Assembly (NCBI RefSeq): GCF_001509585.1
Contig: NZ_LNCI01000003.1
Coordinates: 186,001 to 250,000 of the forward strand
DNA: 64,000 nucleotides
Direction: 5' to 3'
Source: Tropicimonas marinistellae
GTDB lineage: Bacteria; Pseudomonadota; Alphaproteobacteria; Rhodobacterales; Rhodobacteraceae
Shown: positions 53,935 through 63,502 of the stretch, piece by piece
Layout: every line of letters starts with the position of its first letter
How positions within the stretch are numbered: position 1 is the first letter of the stretch
The notes under the pieces: generated by a model
Databases searched by the model: none
What the model was told of the DNA's origin: nothing
The model's input: the letters and a program-made list of their open reading frames with translations, nothing else
Program-made: the position numbers and the translations under genes

Positions 53935-54990
53935 ATGGTTCCCGAGGACAAACTGGATGAGATCGCCGCGCGCTTCGAGTTTCTGGAAGCGAAGATGGCA
54001 GGTGGTGCTGAAGCGGGCGAGATCGCACGGCTCGCCAAGGAATACTCCGATCTGAAACCCGTGGTGGCCGAGATAGCCGCCTGGCGGCAATGCCGGGCCG
54101 ATATTGCCGAGGCAGAGGAACTGCTGGCCGATCCGGAGATGCGCGACCTGGCGGAGGAGGAGCTTCCGGCATTGCGCGAGCGGCTGCCGGAACACGAACG
54201 GGCGCTGCAGCTGGCGCTGCTGCCCAAGGACGCCGCGGACGCGCGCCCGGCGATGGTCGAGATCCGGCCCGGCACCGGCGGAGAGGAGGCGGCGCTCTTC
54301 GCGGGGGATCTCTTGCGGATGTATCAGCGCTATGCCGAGGCCCAGGGCTGGCGTTTCGAGCTGGTGGAGGCACAGGAGACAGAACTCGGCGGCATCAAGG
54401 AAGCGGTGGCGCATGTGCAGGGCGAGGGGGTCTTTGCGCGGCTGAAGTACGAATCCGGCGTGCACAGGGTTCAGCGCGTTCCGGAAACGGAGAGCGGCGG
54501 CCGCATCCACACCTCGGCGGCCACGGTAGCGGTGCTTCCGGAGGCCGAGGAGGTGGATATCGACATTCCCGCAGGCGATATCCGCATCGACACGATGCGC
54601 GCCAGCGGCGCGGGCGGGCAGCACGTGAACACGACCGATTCAGCGGTGCGGATCACCCACATACCGTCCGGGATCGTGGTGACGAGTTCGGAAAAATCCC
54701 AGCACCGGAACCGGGAGATCGCGATGCAGGTGCTGCGCGCCCGGCTCTACGATCTGGAACGCCAGAAAGCCGATGCGGAGCGCGCGGCGGACCGCAGGAG
54801 CCAGGTGGGATCCGGCGACCGCTCCGAGCGCATTCGCACCTACAACTTCCCGCAGGGGCGGATGACGGATCACCGGATCAACCTGACACTCTACAAGCTC
54901 GACCAGGTGATGCAGGGGGATTTGGGAGAGGTGATCGACGCGCTGACGGCGGATGATCAGGCGCGCAAACTGGCGGACCTGGGGGCGTGA
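53935..54990 (+). CDS. prfA: Peptide chain release factor 1
   Basis: Recognises UAG/UAA and triggers peptide release. The 351-residue protein has a start [17 protein letters not shown], the [20 protein letters not shown] block, and the catalytic GGQ loop in [40 protein letters not shown] follows. ATG at 53935 gives the normal length; the frame runs upstream to 53749 over the mazG start region and is not expected to be translated. Its stop overlaps prmC by GTGA, coupling the factor to the enzyme that methylates its GGQ glutamine. Confidence 0.97.
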   Translation: MVPEDKLDEIAARFEFLEAKMAGGAEAGEIARLAKEYSDLKPVVAEIAAWRQCRADIAEAEELLADPEMRDLAEEELPALRERLPEHERALQLALLPKDAADARPAMVEIRPGTGGEEAALFAGDLLRMYQRYAEAQGWRFELVEAQETELGGIKEAVAHVQGEGVFARLKYESGVHRVQRVPETESGGRIHTSAATVAVLPEAEEVDIDIPAGDIRIDTMRASGAGGQHVNTTDSAVRITHIPSGIVVTSSEKSQHRNREIAMQVLRARLYDLERQKADAERAADRRSQVGSGDRSERIRTYNFPQGRMTDHRINLTLYKLDQVMQGDLGEVIDALTADDQARKLADLGA

Positions 54991-55838
54991 ACCAGCCGGC
55001 AGGCAGGGTGCAGGACGGGATCGCCGTTCTGACGGCCGATTTGTCGGAGGGCGATATCGATCAACCGGCGCGGGAAGCGCGCATGATCATGGCCCATGTG
55101 ATCGGGATCGACGCCTCCCGTATGTCGCTGCACGTTCAGGACGCGCTGTCGGCGGACGCACTTGGGCTTGCGCGGAGCCTTGGATCGCGGCGGTTGGGCG
55201 GGGAGCCGTTGAGCCATATCCGTGGATATCGCGATTTCTGGGGGCGGCGGTTTCAAGTGGACCGCCGCGTGCTCGACCCGCGCCCGGAGACGGAATGCCT
55301 GGTGGCCGAGGCCCTTCGTGAGCCGTTCTCGCAGGTGCTGGACCTCGGAACCGGATCGGGCTGCATCCTGATTACGCTGCTTGCGGAGCGCGCGTCGGCG
55401 GTTGGACTCGGTGTGGATGCCTCCGCAGGAGCGCTCGAGGTCGCACGGGCGAACGCGGGGACGCACGGTGTCGATGGGCGGTGCGCGTTGGAGGAGTCCG
55501 ATTGGTTTGGGAAGGTTGACGGTCGCTATGATCTCATCGTCTCAAATCCACCCTATATCGCATTGGAAGAGATGGAAGATCTGGCCCCCGGGGTCACCGG
55601 CTACGAGCCACGCATGGCACTGACCGACGAGGGCGACGGGCTCGGGGCCTATCGCCGGATCGCCGCCGGTGCGCCGCAACACCTGGCACAGGGAGGCCGG
55701 TTGCTGGTGGAGATCGGGCCGACCCAAGGGCGCGCTGTCGCGGCGCTTTTTACGGCGGCGGGGCTTGAAGATGTCAGGCTTCATCCCGATTTCGATGGGC
55801 GAGACCGCGTGGTCAGCGGACGCGCAAATCCCGGATGA
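54987..55838 (+). CDS. prmC: Release factor glutamine methyltransferase
   Basis: Methylates the glutamine of the GGQ motif of release factors. The 283-residue enzyme has the N-terminal helical domain with [15 protein letters not shown], then the SAM site [20 protein letters not shown], and the diagnostic [13 protein letters not shown] with the NPPY motif. The start is GTG at 54987, overlapping the prfA stop; no ATG lies nearer the family start. Confidence 0.95.
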   Translation: MNQPAGRVQDGIAVLTADLSEGDIDQPAREARMIMAHVIGIDASRMSLHVQDALSADALGLARSLGSRRLGGEPLSHIRGYRDFWGRRFQVDRRVLDPRPETECLVAEALREPFSQVLDLGTGSGCILITLLAERASAVGLGVDASAGALEVARANAGTHGVDGRCALEESDWFGKVDGRYDLIVSNPPYIALEEMEDLAPGVTGYEPRMALTDEGDGLGAYRRIAAGAPQHLAQGGRLLVEIGPTQGRAVAALFTAAGLEDVRLHPDFDGRDRVVSGRANPG

Positions 55839-56064
55839 GTGGCATTCGCGGCACGAATTCCGTTCCTTTTCGGCCTTTTCCGGCGCATTCCGCCGTTTTG
55901 GGCTTGCCAGCGTCCCTGCCGCGTGCTTAGCAGACAAAGCGCGGATTGGCGGCCTACGGCCCCCCGCGCAAGAAAGCCATAACAACTCGGACCGTCGCAC
56001 GGGCAACTCGCCCGGTCGCCTTCAACACAGGGTCCACACCGCAACAAGGCGGAACTAGATACCT

Positions 56065-56811
56065 ATGAGATCATCCAAGTCACGTTCGCGTTCCAAGTCG
56101 AATCGCTCGCGCTCGATGGGCAACATCGTCAACCGGGTCTTCGACTCCTCCGGCCCGGAGGGTAAAGTGCGTGGCACTCCGCAGCAGATCATCGACAAAT
56201 ATGCGCAGCTCGCGCGCGACGCGACGCTGGGCAACGACCGCGTCGCGGCGGAGAACTTCCAGCAACACGCGGAGCACTATGCCCGGATGCTAGGCGAAGC
56301 GCAGCGTGAGCAGGAGGCGCGGCGCGAGCAGCAGGAGCAGGCCAACCGGGAACGCCAGCGCGAGCGCCACGAGAATGGCAACGCCGGCGGCAGCGGGCAG
56401 GGCGGCGGCAGTGGACAGGGCGGCGGCGGTGGCGATTTTAGCCAGAAACGCGAGCCGCAGCAGGGGCAGCCCGAAGCGCTGGAGGCGCTGGATCAATCGG
56501 ATCGCAGCCAGCCTGACGTGATCGAGGATGACCTGCAGAGCACGCCGCAACCTGACATCGTGATGGGAGAGGCCCAGCAGCCGGCCCCGGACAAGGCGGC
56601 CAAGGAAGCAGAGCCGGTGGACGGCGACAGCGGCCTTGTCGAAACGCCGGAGAGCAAACCGAAGGCCAAGCCGAAAGCCAAGCCGCGCACGCGTAGTCCG
56701 CGCGCGCGCAAACCCAAGGCACCGACCGCCGAGGCGGAAGCGGCCGCGCCGAGCGAGGCGCCTGGTCCCGCCCAGACAGGCGGCGAAGGCTCCGCCGAGG
56801 TGGCCGAGTAG
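56065..56811 (+). CDS. DUF4167-domain protein with low-complexity tail
   Basis: Protein of 248 residues of a family seen widely in alphaproteobacteria near prfA-prmC. The start is Arg/Ser-rich (MRSSKSRSRSKSNRSRSMG), followed by NIVNRVFDSSGPEGKVRGTP and QQIIDKYAQLARDATLGNDR, the DUF4167 core, and a helix rich in Gln and Arg. The last ~130 residues are low complexity: Gly/Gln runs, then a Lys/Pro/Ala tract (KPKAKPKAKPRTRSPRARKP) and an acidic Ala/Glu tail. This suggests a nucleic-acid-binding, largely disordered protein. The function is unknown. Confidence 0.88.
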   Translation: MRSSKSRSRSKSNRSRSMGNIVNRVFDSSGPEGKVRGTPQQIIDKYAQLARDATLGNDRVAAENFQQHAEHYARMLGEAQREQEARREQQEQANRERQRERHENGNAGGSGQGGGSGQGGGGGDFSQKREPQQGQPEALEALDQSDRSQPDVIEDDLQSTPQPDIVMGEAQQPAPDKAAKEAEPVDGDSGLVETPESKPKAKPKAKPRTRSPRARKPKAPTAEAEAAAPSEAPGPAQTGGEGSAEVAE

Positions 56812-56866
56812 CCAGGCGGCACACACAGGACACGCGCCAACCCGGAGGTGCTCCCGCCCGTCGTCA

Positions 56867-56884
56867 GCGCATCTCGCGATGCGC
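56867..56884. terminator. Small hairpin between DUF4167 gene and rsmA
   Basis: A 7-bp stem GCGCATC / GATGCGC with loop TCGC in the 257-bp space between convergent genes. Other GC-rich self-complementary runs follow (about 56904-56924), but no T-run marks a definite intrinsic terminator. The region holds no gene I can support. Confidence 0.4.
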
Positions 56885-57068
56885 CTCCTCCCGTTGGGCC
56901 AGGCCGCGCGCGGTCCGCGCGCGGGAGCCGACACGGACCTGCAGGCCGGTTTCATGTGGGTGGCCCGGAGCGCACGGCGAGACATGCCAGATCGGATACC
57001 GCTTGGCCGCCGCCGCAGGTGCGAGCATCGATCCGTTTCCACGCAACATTGCGGGGGCCGCGGGTGAC

Positions 57069-57929
57069 TCAGGTTCCGGGGAGGCGATCCCGGTCCGACA
57101 CGGCGCGCGCGAGGGCGGCAAACCCTTCGATCGGCACCTGTTCGGCCCGCTCTGTCGGTTGGATTCCGGCGCTTGAGAGCAGCGCTTCCACATCGCCACC
57201 CAGCCCTTTCAATGCCGCCCGCAGCATCTTGCGCCGCTGGTTGAACGCCATCGCGACGACACGGCTCAGCATTTCGGGATCCGCCGGATAGCGCGGCTCG
57301 GCAAGCGGCCGCAGATGCACGACGGCGGAACTCACCTTCGGCGGCGGGGTAAAGGCGCCCGGCGGCAGGCGCAATGCAATGCGGGCGTCGCAGCGCCACT
57401 GTGCCAGCACCGCCAGCCGACCGTAGGCCTTGGTTCCAGGCCGTGCCACGATCCGTTCGGCGACCTCCTGCTGGAACATCAGCGTCAGCGAGGCCCAGTA
57501 GGGCGGCCAGCTCGCCGGTGACAGCCAGCGCGTCAGCAATTCGGTGCCCACGTTGTAGGGCAGGTTCGCGACGATATGGATCGGCGGCGCCAGATGCGCC
57601 AGAGGGTCGACGTCCAGCGCATCTCCCTCGATCACCTCGAGCCGGCCGGGATAGGCGGCTGCCACATCCGCCAGAGCCGGCAGGCAGCGCGCGTCCTTCT
57701 CGATTGCCAGAACCCGCCCGGCGCCTTCCGCCAGCAGGCCGCGTGTGAGGCCGCCCGGACCGGGGCCGACTTCCAGCACCGAGGCGGACGACAGGTCGCC
57801 CGGAATCCGCGCGATCCGTGCCGTCAGGTTCAGGTCGAGCAGGAAATTCTGTCCCAGCGACTTCTTTGCCGCGAGACCGTGGGTCCGGATCACCTCGCGG
57901 AGCGGCGGCAGCCCGTCGATCGCGCTCAT
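57069..57929 (-). CDS. rsmA: 16S rRNA dimethyladenosine transferase (KsgA)
   Basis: Dimethylates A1518 and A1519 of 16S rRNA. The 286-residue protein has [21 protein letters not shown] motif [20 protein letters not shown], the substrate motif [17 protein letters not shown] and the [16 protein letters not shown] stretch. These are all diagnostic of RsmA/KsgA. Its ATG overlaps the stop of pdxA by ATGA. It is last in the lptF-lptG-lptD-surA-pdxA-rsmA string. Confidence 0.97.
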   Translation of the reverse strand: MSAIDGLPPLREVIRTHGLAAKKSLGQNFLLDLNLTARIARIPGDLSSASVLEVGPGPGGLTRGLLAEGAGRVLAIEKDARCLPALADVAAAYPGRLEVIEGDALDVDPLAHLAPPIHIVANLPYNVGTELLTRWLSPASWPPYWASLTLMFQQEVAERIVARPGTKAYGRLAVLAQWRCDARIALRLPPGAFTPPPKVSSAVVHLRPLAEPRYPADPEMLSRVVAMAFNQRRKMLRAALKGLGGDVEALLSSAGIQPTERAEQVPIEGFAALARAVSDRDRLPGT

Positions 57930-58927
57930 CGTGGCGTTCCCGCCCGCGTTTGCGCCATCCGCGTGGCCATCCGCAGCGCCTCCACCGTCGAGCGGATGTC
58001 GGCCGTACCGGTGCCGGCAATGTCGAAGGCGGTACCGTGATCCGGCGAGGTTCGGATAAAGGGCAGGCCAAGGGTCACATTCACGCCGCGTGCGAAATCC
58101 AGTGTCTTGATCGGGATCAGCGCCTGGTCGTGATACATGCAGATCGCCGCGTCGTAGCGGCTGCGTGCTTCGGCATGAAACATCGTGTCGGGGGGGAGGG
58201 GGCCCGCAATGTGCATCCCGTCGTCACGTAGCCGGTCCAGCAGGGAGGCGATCCACGCCAGCTCTTCGTGCCCCATGGCGCCGCCTTCGCCGGCGTGCGG
58301 GTTGAGGCCGGCGACCGCGAGCCGCGGCGCGCAAAGGCCGAAATCACGGCGCAGACCCGCCTCCGTGATACGGATCGTCTGCTCCAGAAGTGACGGTGTC
58401 AGGACGGTGGGCACATCGCGCAGCGCGATATGGATCGTCGTCGGAACCACCTTCAGCGCCTCGCAGGCCAGCATCATCACCACCCGCTCGACCCCGGCCT
58501 GCGCGGCGAGGAATTCCGTGTGACCGGGGTAGCCGAAATCCGCGCCTTCCTGCAACGCCTGCTTGTTGATGGGCGCCGTCACCATTGCCGATGCGGCTCC
58601 GGCCTGCACGAGTTCCACGGCGCGGGCAATGACGGCGATCACCTCGGCGGCGTTGCCGGCGTCGGGCCGGCCCGGAACGGCCGCGGCCGGGAATTCATGC
58701 GGCAGAACAGGCAGTGCGCTCGCGGCCGCGGCGGCGGCCTCTCCGGGCGTTTCGATGACGCGCGCGGGGGTTCCGGCCGGCAGGTGCCGCGGATCGCCGA
58801 TCCAGGCGAAGGGCAGGGTGTCCCGCAGATGTTCCCACGTGCGCGCGGCAATCTCCGGACCGACGCCCGCGGGTTCACCGCATGTCATGACAACGGGCCG
58901 CTCGGGCGTGGTGGCCTGCCCGGGCAT
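57926..58927 (-). CDS. pdxA: 4-hydroxythreonine-4-phosphate dehydrogenase
   Basis: Dehydrogenase of pyridoxal phosphate synthesis. The 333-residue protein has [20 protein letters not shown] at the start, [21 protein letters not shown], the metal-binding histidines in [29 protein letters not shown], and [20 protein letters not shown]. Its start shares one base with the surA stop (TGATG), and its end overlaps rsmA. Confidence 0.97.
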   Translation of the reverse strand: MPGQATTPERPVVMTCGEPAGVGPEIAARTWEHLRDTLPFAWIGDPRHLPAGTPARVIETPGEAAAAAASALPVLPHEFPAAAVPGRPDAGNAAEVIAVIARAVELVQAGAASAMVTAPINKQALQEGADFGYPGHTEFLAAQAGVERVVMMLACEALKVVPTTIHIALRDVPTVLTPSLLEQTIRITEAGLRRDFGLCAPRLAVAGLNPHAGEGGAMGHEELAWIASLLDRLRDDGMHIAGPLPPDTMFHAEARSRYDAAICMYHDQALIPIKTLDFARGVNVTLGLPFIRTSPDHGTAFDIAGTGTADIRSTVEALRMATRMAQTRAGTPR

Positions 58928-60153
58928 CAGGGATAGATGATTATGGCGTCCGCTCTCAGCTCCGCGAGATAGCCGTCGCCGTAGGCGCTCAGCCGCTGGT
59001 TCCGGAGCTGGTTGCGGACGATGTCGCGGTCGGGCTGCTCTTCGAAGAACGGCGTGCGCCCGCACAGCATGATCATCGCGAGGTTGCCGCCGCGCATCAG
59101 CGCCGTGGAGATCTCGCCGGGATCGAGCTTGGCCAGCTCCAGCGCAATGTCGCGCGGAATCTCGCCCGCCGGGAGCGTGTCGATGGTGAGCCGCTCCGGT
59201 GCCTGCCCTTTGTTGATGCCAAAGAGGTCGTCGCAGGTGTCCACGCGGCCGGCAATCCGGGCCGCTTCCGTCAGCGCGGGTTCGCTGCGACCGCCGGGGA
59301 TCAGGTAGGTCGCATATTCCAGCGTAACGTCGCTGGGCTCGTCGAGGCCGGTCTCCCGCAATTCGAGCAGCTGGAAGATGGCCACCGCGTTCGTCACAGA
59401 AATCGGCATCGTTACCTGGCCGGGGGCAAGCGTCAGAATCTGCGCACGCACCGGCGGCGGCAATTCCGAAAGCGGCACCGCCCGCGGCAGCCGGCCGCCA
59501 TTGTCGCGCGTGCCCGACAACGAGTATTGGCGCGCGGCGGCCGCGAAAGCGCCGGTGGTGGAAATGGACTCCGACAATTCCGCGGCGAGCGCCTGGGAGG
59601 ATTCCGCCTCCTGGGCGTCCCGCGCGGGAAGGATGATCTCGGCCAGCCGCGCCTCGGCGCCGCCGGTTCGCGATGTCAGGGCCAGCGCGCGGTCGATCTC
59701 TGCATCGGCGATCTGTGTGCGCGGACCGAAACGCGCGCTGACGACCTCTCGCCAGAGCAGCCCGGCTGCCACGAAGTCGCGGTAGGTCTCGCGCGCCACA
59801 CCCTCTTCGGCCAGCGCGGCAAGAAAGGTCTCGGTGTCCATGTTGGCGCGTTCGGCAAATTCCGCCATCCCCGCCTCGGTCATCTCGGGGCCGATGGAGA
59901 GGCCCATGCGTGCGGCGGCATCGAGACGCAGCCGGTCGTCGATCAGGTCTTCGAGGGCCCGCTTTTCGAGATCGCCCGAGGAATTGAACAGCGCCAGGAT
60001 GAGCGTCCTTTGCTCCAGCTCGTAGCGGGTAATGGGGCGTTCGTTCACGATCGCCACGGGCGAGAATTGCGATCCGGATTGCGTGACGCCCGGCTGTGGC
60101 GCCAGCACCAGAGCAATCAGTCCGAACATGATTGCGCGACACGCACCGATCAT
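58927..60153 (-). CDS. surA: Periplasmic peptidyl-prolyl isomerase/chaperone, SurA type
   Basis: Chaperone for outer membrane proteins, 408 residues. An N-terminal signal peptide (hydrophobic IMFGLIALVLAP region) precedes the SurA N-domain (VAIVNERPITRYELEQRTLI, then ALEDLIDDRLRLDAAARMG). A parvulin-like PPIase domain follows (AAAARQYSLSGTRDNGGRLP) and a C-terminal helix region. ATG at 60153 has GGGAGTAGATGTG in front; a GTG one codon earlier is possible. It sits between lptD and pdxA, the usual place, and helps assemble LptD among other barrels. Confidence 0.9.
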   Translation of the reverse strand: MIGACRAIMFGLIALVLAPQPGVTQSGSQFSPVAIVNERPITRYELEQRTLILALFNSSGDLEKRALEDLIDDRLRLDAAARMGLSIGPEMTEAGMAEFAERANMDTETFLAALAEEGVARETYRDFVAAGLLWREVVSARFGPRTQIADAEIDRALALTSRTGGAEARLAEIILPARDAQEAESSQALAAELSESISTTGAFAAAARQYSLSGTRDNGGRLPRAVPLSELPPPVRAQILTLAPGQVTMPISVTNAVAIFQLLELRETGLDEPSDVTLEYATYLIPGGRSEPALTEAARIAGRVDTCDDLFGINKGQAPERLTIDTLPAGEIPRDIALELAKLDPGEISTALMRGGNLAMIMLCGRTPFFEEQPDRDIVRNQLRNQRLSAYGDGYLAELRADAIIIYP

Positions 60154-60248
60154 CACATCTACTCCCGTTCCTGCTCGCCCGGATGGGCCTCTTTGCCCCG
60201 GGGTCTTTGTCGCGTTCTAAGCCAGCGATTTGCCTGCGACAAGCCGCT

Positions 60249-62399
60249 CTAACCTCGGCACCCCGGCCGGGTGGGTCGCGAACGGCCGCTACCGGGGCTT
60301 CCAAAACCGGCAAGCTGGATCTCAAAGGTATAATCGGTGGTGGGGTTGAGCTGTTCGGTGGAGGTGAACCGCCGCCGCACCCCGAAGTCGAAAGTGGCGC
60401 ATTCGGTCCGGTATTCGATCCCGAGCCGCGCCGACGCGGCACGGTCCAGCTCGATGTCGTAGCGCCAGTCGACCGTGCTGCGCCAGCGGTCGTCGATCTG
60501 CCAGTCGCCTTCCAGCCCCCATTCGTGCGTGAACACGTCGCGGTCCTCGACGAGGCTGGGCTCAAGCCACACGTAGGTGGTGCTGAGATCGAGATTTTCG
60601 CTCGCCCAGGTCAACCGCGTCTCGTTCTTTGTGACGTCGAACGCGTTGTCGAACAATGCCCGGTTGATCAGCGACAAACGGTTCGGCAGGTCGAGCTGCA
60701 CCGCCGTCAGCCAGTCGGAGCGCACCCCGTCGAGGCTTTCGTAGCCGTCGAACTGACCGAGGTCCTCCTGCCGGTAGACCCGCCCCACCATTGTCGCCAG
60801 GGTCCAGCCGGCCGGATCGTAGCGCGTCCACCCGATGCCGACATTCGCCCTTAGGCCGCGCTCAAGCACATCGCTCGCCGGAAAGCGGGAGAGGGCAAAG
60901 AGGTTGCCTTCGTCGAACTCGAGCTGGGTGCTTTCGTCCTGCGGTGCGTCCTTTGCATCGTCGGGCCGCCAGACGAACTGCACGACCGGCTCGATGACAT
61001 GGTAAGCGTTGCCGGCTTGCTTCTGCCATGGCCAGCGGACTTCGGCCACGCCGGTCGGCGTGAACTCCGTGATCTCGTCCGCAAAGCGGCTGTCGTCGTT
61101 GACCTGGGTGTGGTCCAGCCGCGCGCGCGCTGCCGCGCCAAGGCGGAGTCCCCAGGGGCCGCTCCAGTCCCGCCGCCAGCCGAGCGCACCGGATATCCGT
61201 GCAACGTCCCGCCCCTCGATATCCTCGTCGGAGCGGCGTTCGTGGCCATGCGCGGCCAGGAGGTAATCGGCGGTTCCACCGAGCCAGGCAGGCTCAAACC
61301 GATGCGCCCATGAGGCGTCGCCCACAAGGAATGGCTGCGTGTTGTTATCTTCTGAGCTGCGCAGGGAGCGATAGGCAATGGCCTCGGCGAGGAACGTGCG
61401 GTCGCGCTGCGTGCGCGACAGGCTCACCGCGGAATCGAGGCGGTCCTTGTCGGAGTAATCGTAGTCGAGCAGGTAGGTGTCGTCCGATGCCGTTTCGATA
61501 TCGAACTCAAGGTCGAAATTGTAGGGCAGGTCGAACTCCCCCTCCGCGAAGAGGTAGGCACGCGGGCCTTCGGGGCGAATGTCGTCGCGACTGACGGCCC
61601 CCTCGACCTCGATTTTTCCCTTCCGGAACGCCTGGCGGTACCGCAGTTCGAGGGTCCGCGTGCGGTTGGCGGACCAGTAGGGCGTGACCGTCAGGTCCGC
61701 GCTGTCGCCGAGCGTAATGAAGTACGGCAGTTTGATGCCGAACCCGAGTTCGTCAGTGCTGCGCAGCTCCGGGGTGAGAAAGCCGGTGGCGCGCTCCACC
61801 GTCGGGTCCGGCAGGCGAAGCTGCGGCAGGTACATCACCGGCAGCCCCATCACCTCGAAGATCGCGTCGTCGAAATAGAGCTGTTTCTCCAGGTCGTCGT
61901 GGACGATGCGCTTTGCCCGGATCTGCCACAGCGGCACGGGATGGGCCGCGCAAACCTCGCAGGAGGAGGCGACGGTCTTGTAGAGCTGGGTGTAGCGGCC
62001 ACCCACGCGGTCAACTTCGGCCGCGGCAAGCTGCAATTGCTGATCCATGACCACGCGGGCGGAGCGCAACAGCCCGTCGCGCAGGTCGGTGGAAAGCTCG
62101 GCGCTGTCGGCGAGAACGACGGTGTTGACGCCCTGCGTCAGCACGATCGGCCCCGAAATCTCCAGCCGGTCCGTCGCCTCGTCATAGGTGATCCGCTCGG
62201 CCTTGAGCCGGACATTGCCATAGAGCGCCTCGACAGCGCCGGTTGCCACCAGTTTTCCATCTTCGCTCAGTTCCACCCGGTCCGCGATAAGGCTGGAAAA
62301 CTCAGGCTCCGGAATGTCCTGCGCGGTCGCCTGGCTGGCCGCGACAACCGCCACGGCAAAGAGCGCGGCGAGCGCCCGGGGCGGGGCGGGGCGCTTCAT
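60249..62399 (-). CDS. lptD: LPS-assembly outer membrane protein LptD
   Basis: Beta-barrel that inserts LPS into the outer leaflet, 716 residues. A signal peptide (ALAALFAVAVVAASQATA) is followed by a jellyroll domain (LVATGAVEALYGNVRLKAER, LEISGPIVLTQGVNTVVLAD) and then a long barrel. The SSCEVCAAHPVPLWQIRAKR block with two cysteines and DDAIFEVMGLPVMYLPQLRL are typical of alphaproteobacterial LptD. ATG at 62399 overlaps the lptG stop by ATGA. Confidence 0.95.
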   Translation of the reverse strand: MKRPAPPRALAALFAVAVVAASQATAQDIPEPEFSSLIADRVELSEDGKLVATGAVEALYGNVRLKAERITYDEATDRLEISGPIVLTQGVNTVVLADSAELSTDLRDGLLRSARVVMDQQLQLAAAEVDRVGGRYTQLYKTVASSCEVCAAHPVPLWQIRAKRIVHDDLEKQLYFDDAIFEVMGLPVMYLPQLRLPDPTVERATGFLTPELRSTDELGFGIKLPYFITLGDSADLTVTPYWSANRTRTLELRYRQAFRKGKIEVEGAVSRDDIRPEGPRAYLFAEGEFDLPYNFDLEFDIETASDDTYLLDYDYSDKDRLDSAVSLSRTQRDRTFLAEAIAYRSLRSSEDNNTQPFLVGDASWAHRFEPAWLGGTADYLLAAHGHERRSDEDIEGRDVARISGALGWRRDWSGPWGLRLGAAARARLDHTQVNDDSRFADEITEFTPTGVAEVRWPWQKQAGNAYHVIEPVVQFVWRPDDAKDAPQDESTQLEFDEGNLFALSRFPASDVLERGLRANVGIGWTRYDPAGWTLATMVGRVYRQEDLGQFDGYESLDGVRSDWLTAVQLDLPNRLSLINRALFDNAFDVTKNETRLTWASENLDLSTTYVWLEPSLVEDRDVFTHEWGLEGDWQIDDRWRSTVDWRYDIELDRAASARLGIEYRTECATFDFGVRRRFTSTEQLNPTTDYTFEIQLAGFGSPGSGRSRPTRPGCRG

Positions 62400-63502
62400 C
62401 CATCCTCCAGGTGCAGAAGCAGGCCCATGGACATCAGCATTGCCGCAGCGGGTGGTGCCCAGGCGGCAAGCGACACAGGGATATCGCCGTTCTGCCCGAG
62501 GATCTGCGCGAAGTTGCGGATGAAGAAGGCGCCGAACCCCATCAACAGTGCCAGCAACACCATGAGCCCGGTCCGGCCGAACCGCGTGTGGCGCATCGTG
62601 AACCCCGCGCCGATGGTCACCATCGCCGCGAGGAACAGCGGCAGTGCCAGCTCCATCTGGAACCAGACGCGATGATGGCGGGCGGAGAAGCCGGCCTCGT
62701 CGAGATTGCGGATGAAACCCGGCAACTCCCAGATCGGCACGGAGGCCGGCGAACCGAAACTGTCGCGAATCTGGTCGAGCGTCAGGGTGGACGGCAGCAG
62801 CAGCGACTCGTGCACGCTGGATTCCGCTTCCGGATTGCCCACAGCAAGCGGCCAGAGTTTCGCATTGGTGAGCTTCCAGGCGCCGTCCGTGAGCGCAGCG
62901 GTTTCCGCCTCGGCACGGCGAACCGCGCCGGTCCGTTCCGCGCCTTCGGGCGCAAAACCGATGAAGGTCACGCCGTAAAGCTCCGTTCCGTCGAGGTTCG
63001 CGCGCTGCGCCCGGATCACGGTCTGACCCTCCACGCCGCCCTGGCGCAGCCACAGCCCTTCGCGGCTGACCGACAGCACGCTGGTTCCGCTCCCCGACAG
63101 CTCCGCTGCCTTGCGCTCGTAGCCGTGCTTCGTGGCGGCCACCAAGGGGTTCAGAACCGTGACGCCGAATACGCCGACCAGCGCCGCAGTGATTGCCGGG
63201 GCAATCATCGCGCGAATTGCGGAACGTCCCGCCGCACGCGTGACCACAAGCTCGGACGTGCGGGCAAGGCCGAGAAACAGCGCCAGCGTGGCCAGCATGA
63301 CCACCAACGGAAGCATCAGGTAGAGCGCCTCGGGCGACGAGAGCATGGCCAGTTCCAGCGCGCCACCGAACGACAGCTCGGCACTGTCGAAGCGGCGCAT
63401 CTGTTCCACCATGTCGAGCAAGACGACGAAGACCGCGAAAACGGTGAAAATGCCCAGCAGGATCGAGAGGAACTTCCGCGCGAAGTAGAGTTGCAATTTC
63501 AT
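62396..63502 (-). CDS. lptG: LPS export permease LptG
   Basis: Inner membrane permease of the LPS export ABC complex (with LptF and LptB), 368 residues. The N-terminal membrane part has YFARKFLSILLGIFTVFAVF and MLPLVVMLATLALFLGLART, SELVVTRAAGRSAIRAM (the coupling helix) follows, and a periplasmic beta-jellyroll lies between. Three more membrane segments near the C-terminus include MRHTRFGRTGLMVLLALLMG. ATG at 63502 overlaps the lptF stop by ATGA. Confidence 0.95.
   Translation of the reverse strand: MKLQLYFARKFLSILLGIFTVFAVFVVLLDMVEQMRRFDSAELSFGGALELAMLSSPEALYLMLPLVVMLATLALFLGLARTSELVVTRAAGRSAIRAMIAPAITAALVGVFGVTVLNPLVAATKHGYERKAAELSGSGTSVLSVSREGLWLRQGGVEGQTVIRAQRANLDGTELYGVTFIGFAPEGAERTGAVRRAEAETAALTDGAWKLTNAKLWPLAVGNPEAESSVHESLLLPSTLTLDQIRDSFGSPASVPIWELPGFIRNLDEAGFSARHHRVWFQMELALPLFLAAMVTIGAGFTMRHTRFGRTGLMVLLALLMGFGAFFIRNFAQILGQNGDIPVSLAAWAPPAAAMLMSMGLLLHLEDG

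Noticed and set aside
57926-60565. Open frame that would join pdxA to upstream sequence as an 879-residue protein
   Set aside because: The upstream part lies over surA in another frame; pdxA has its own ATG at 58927, adjoining the surA stop, and normal length from it.
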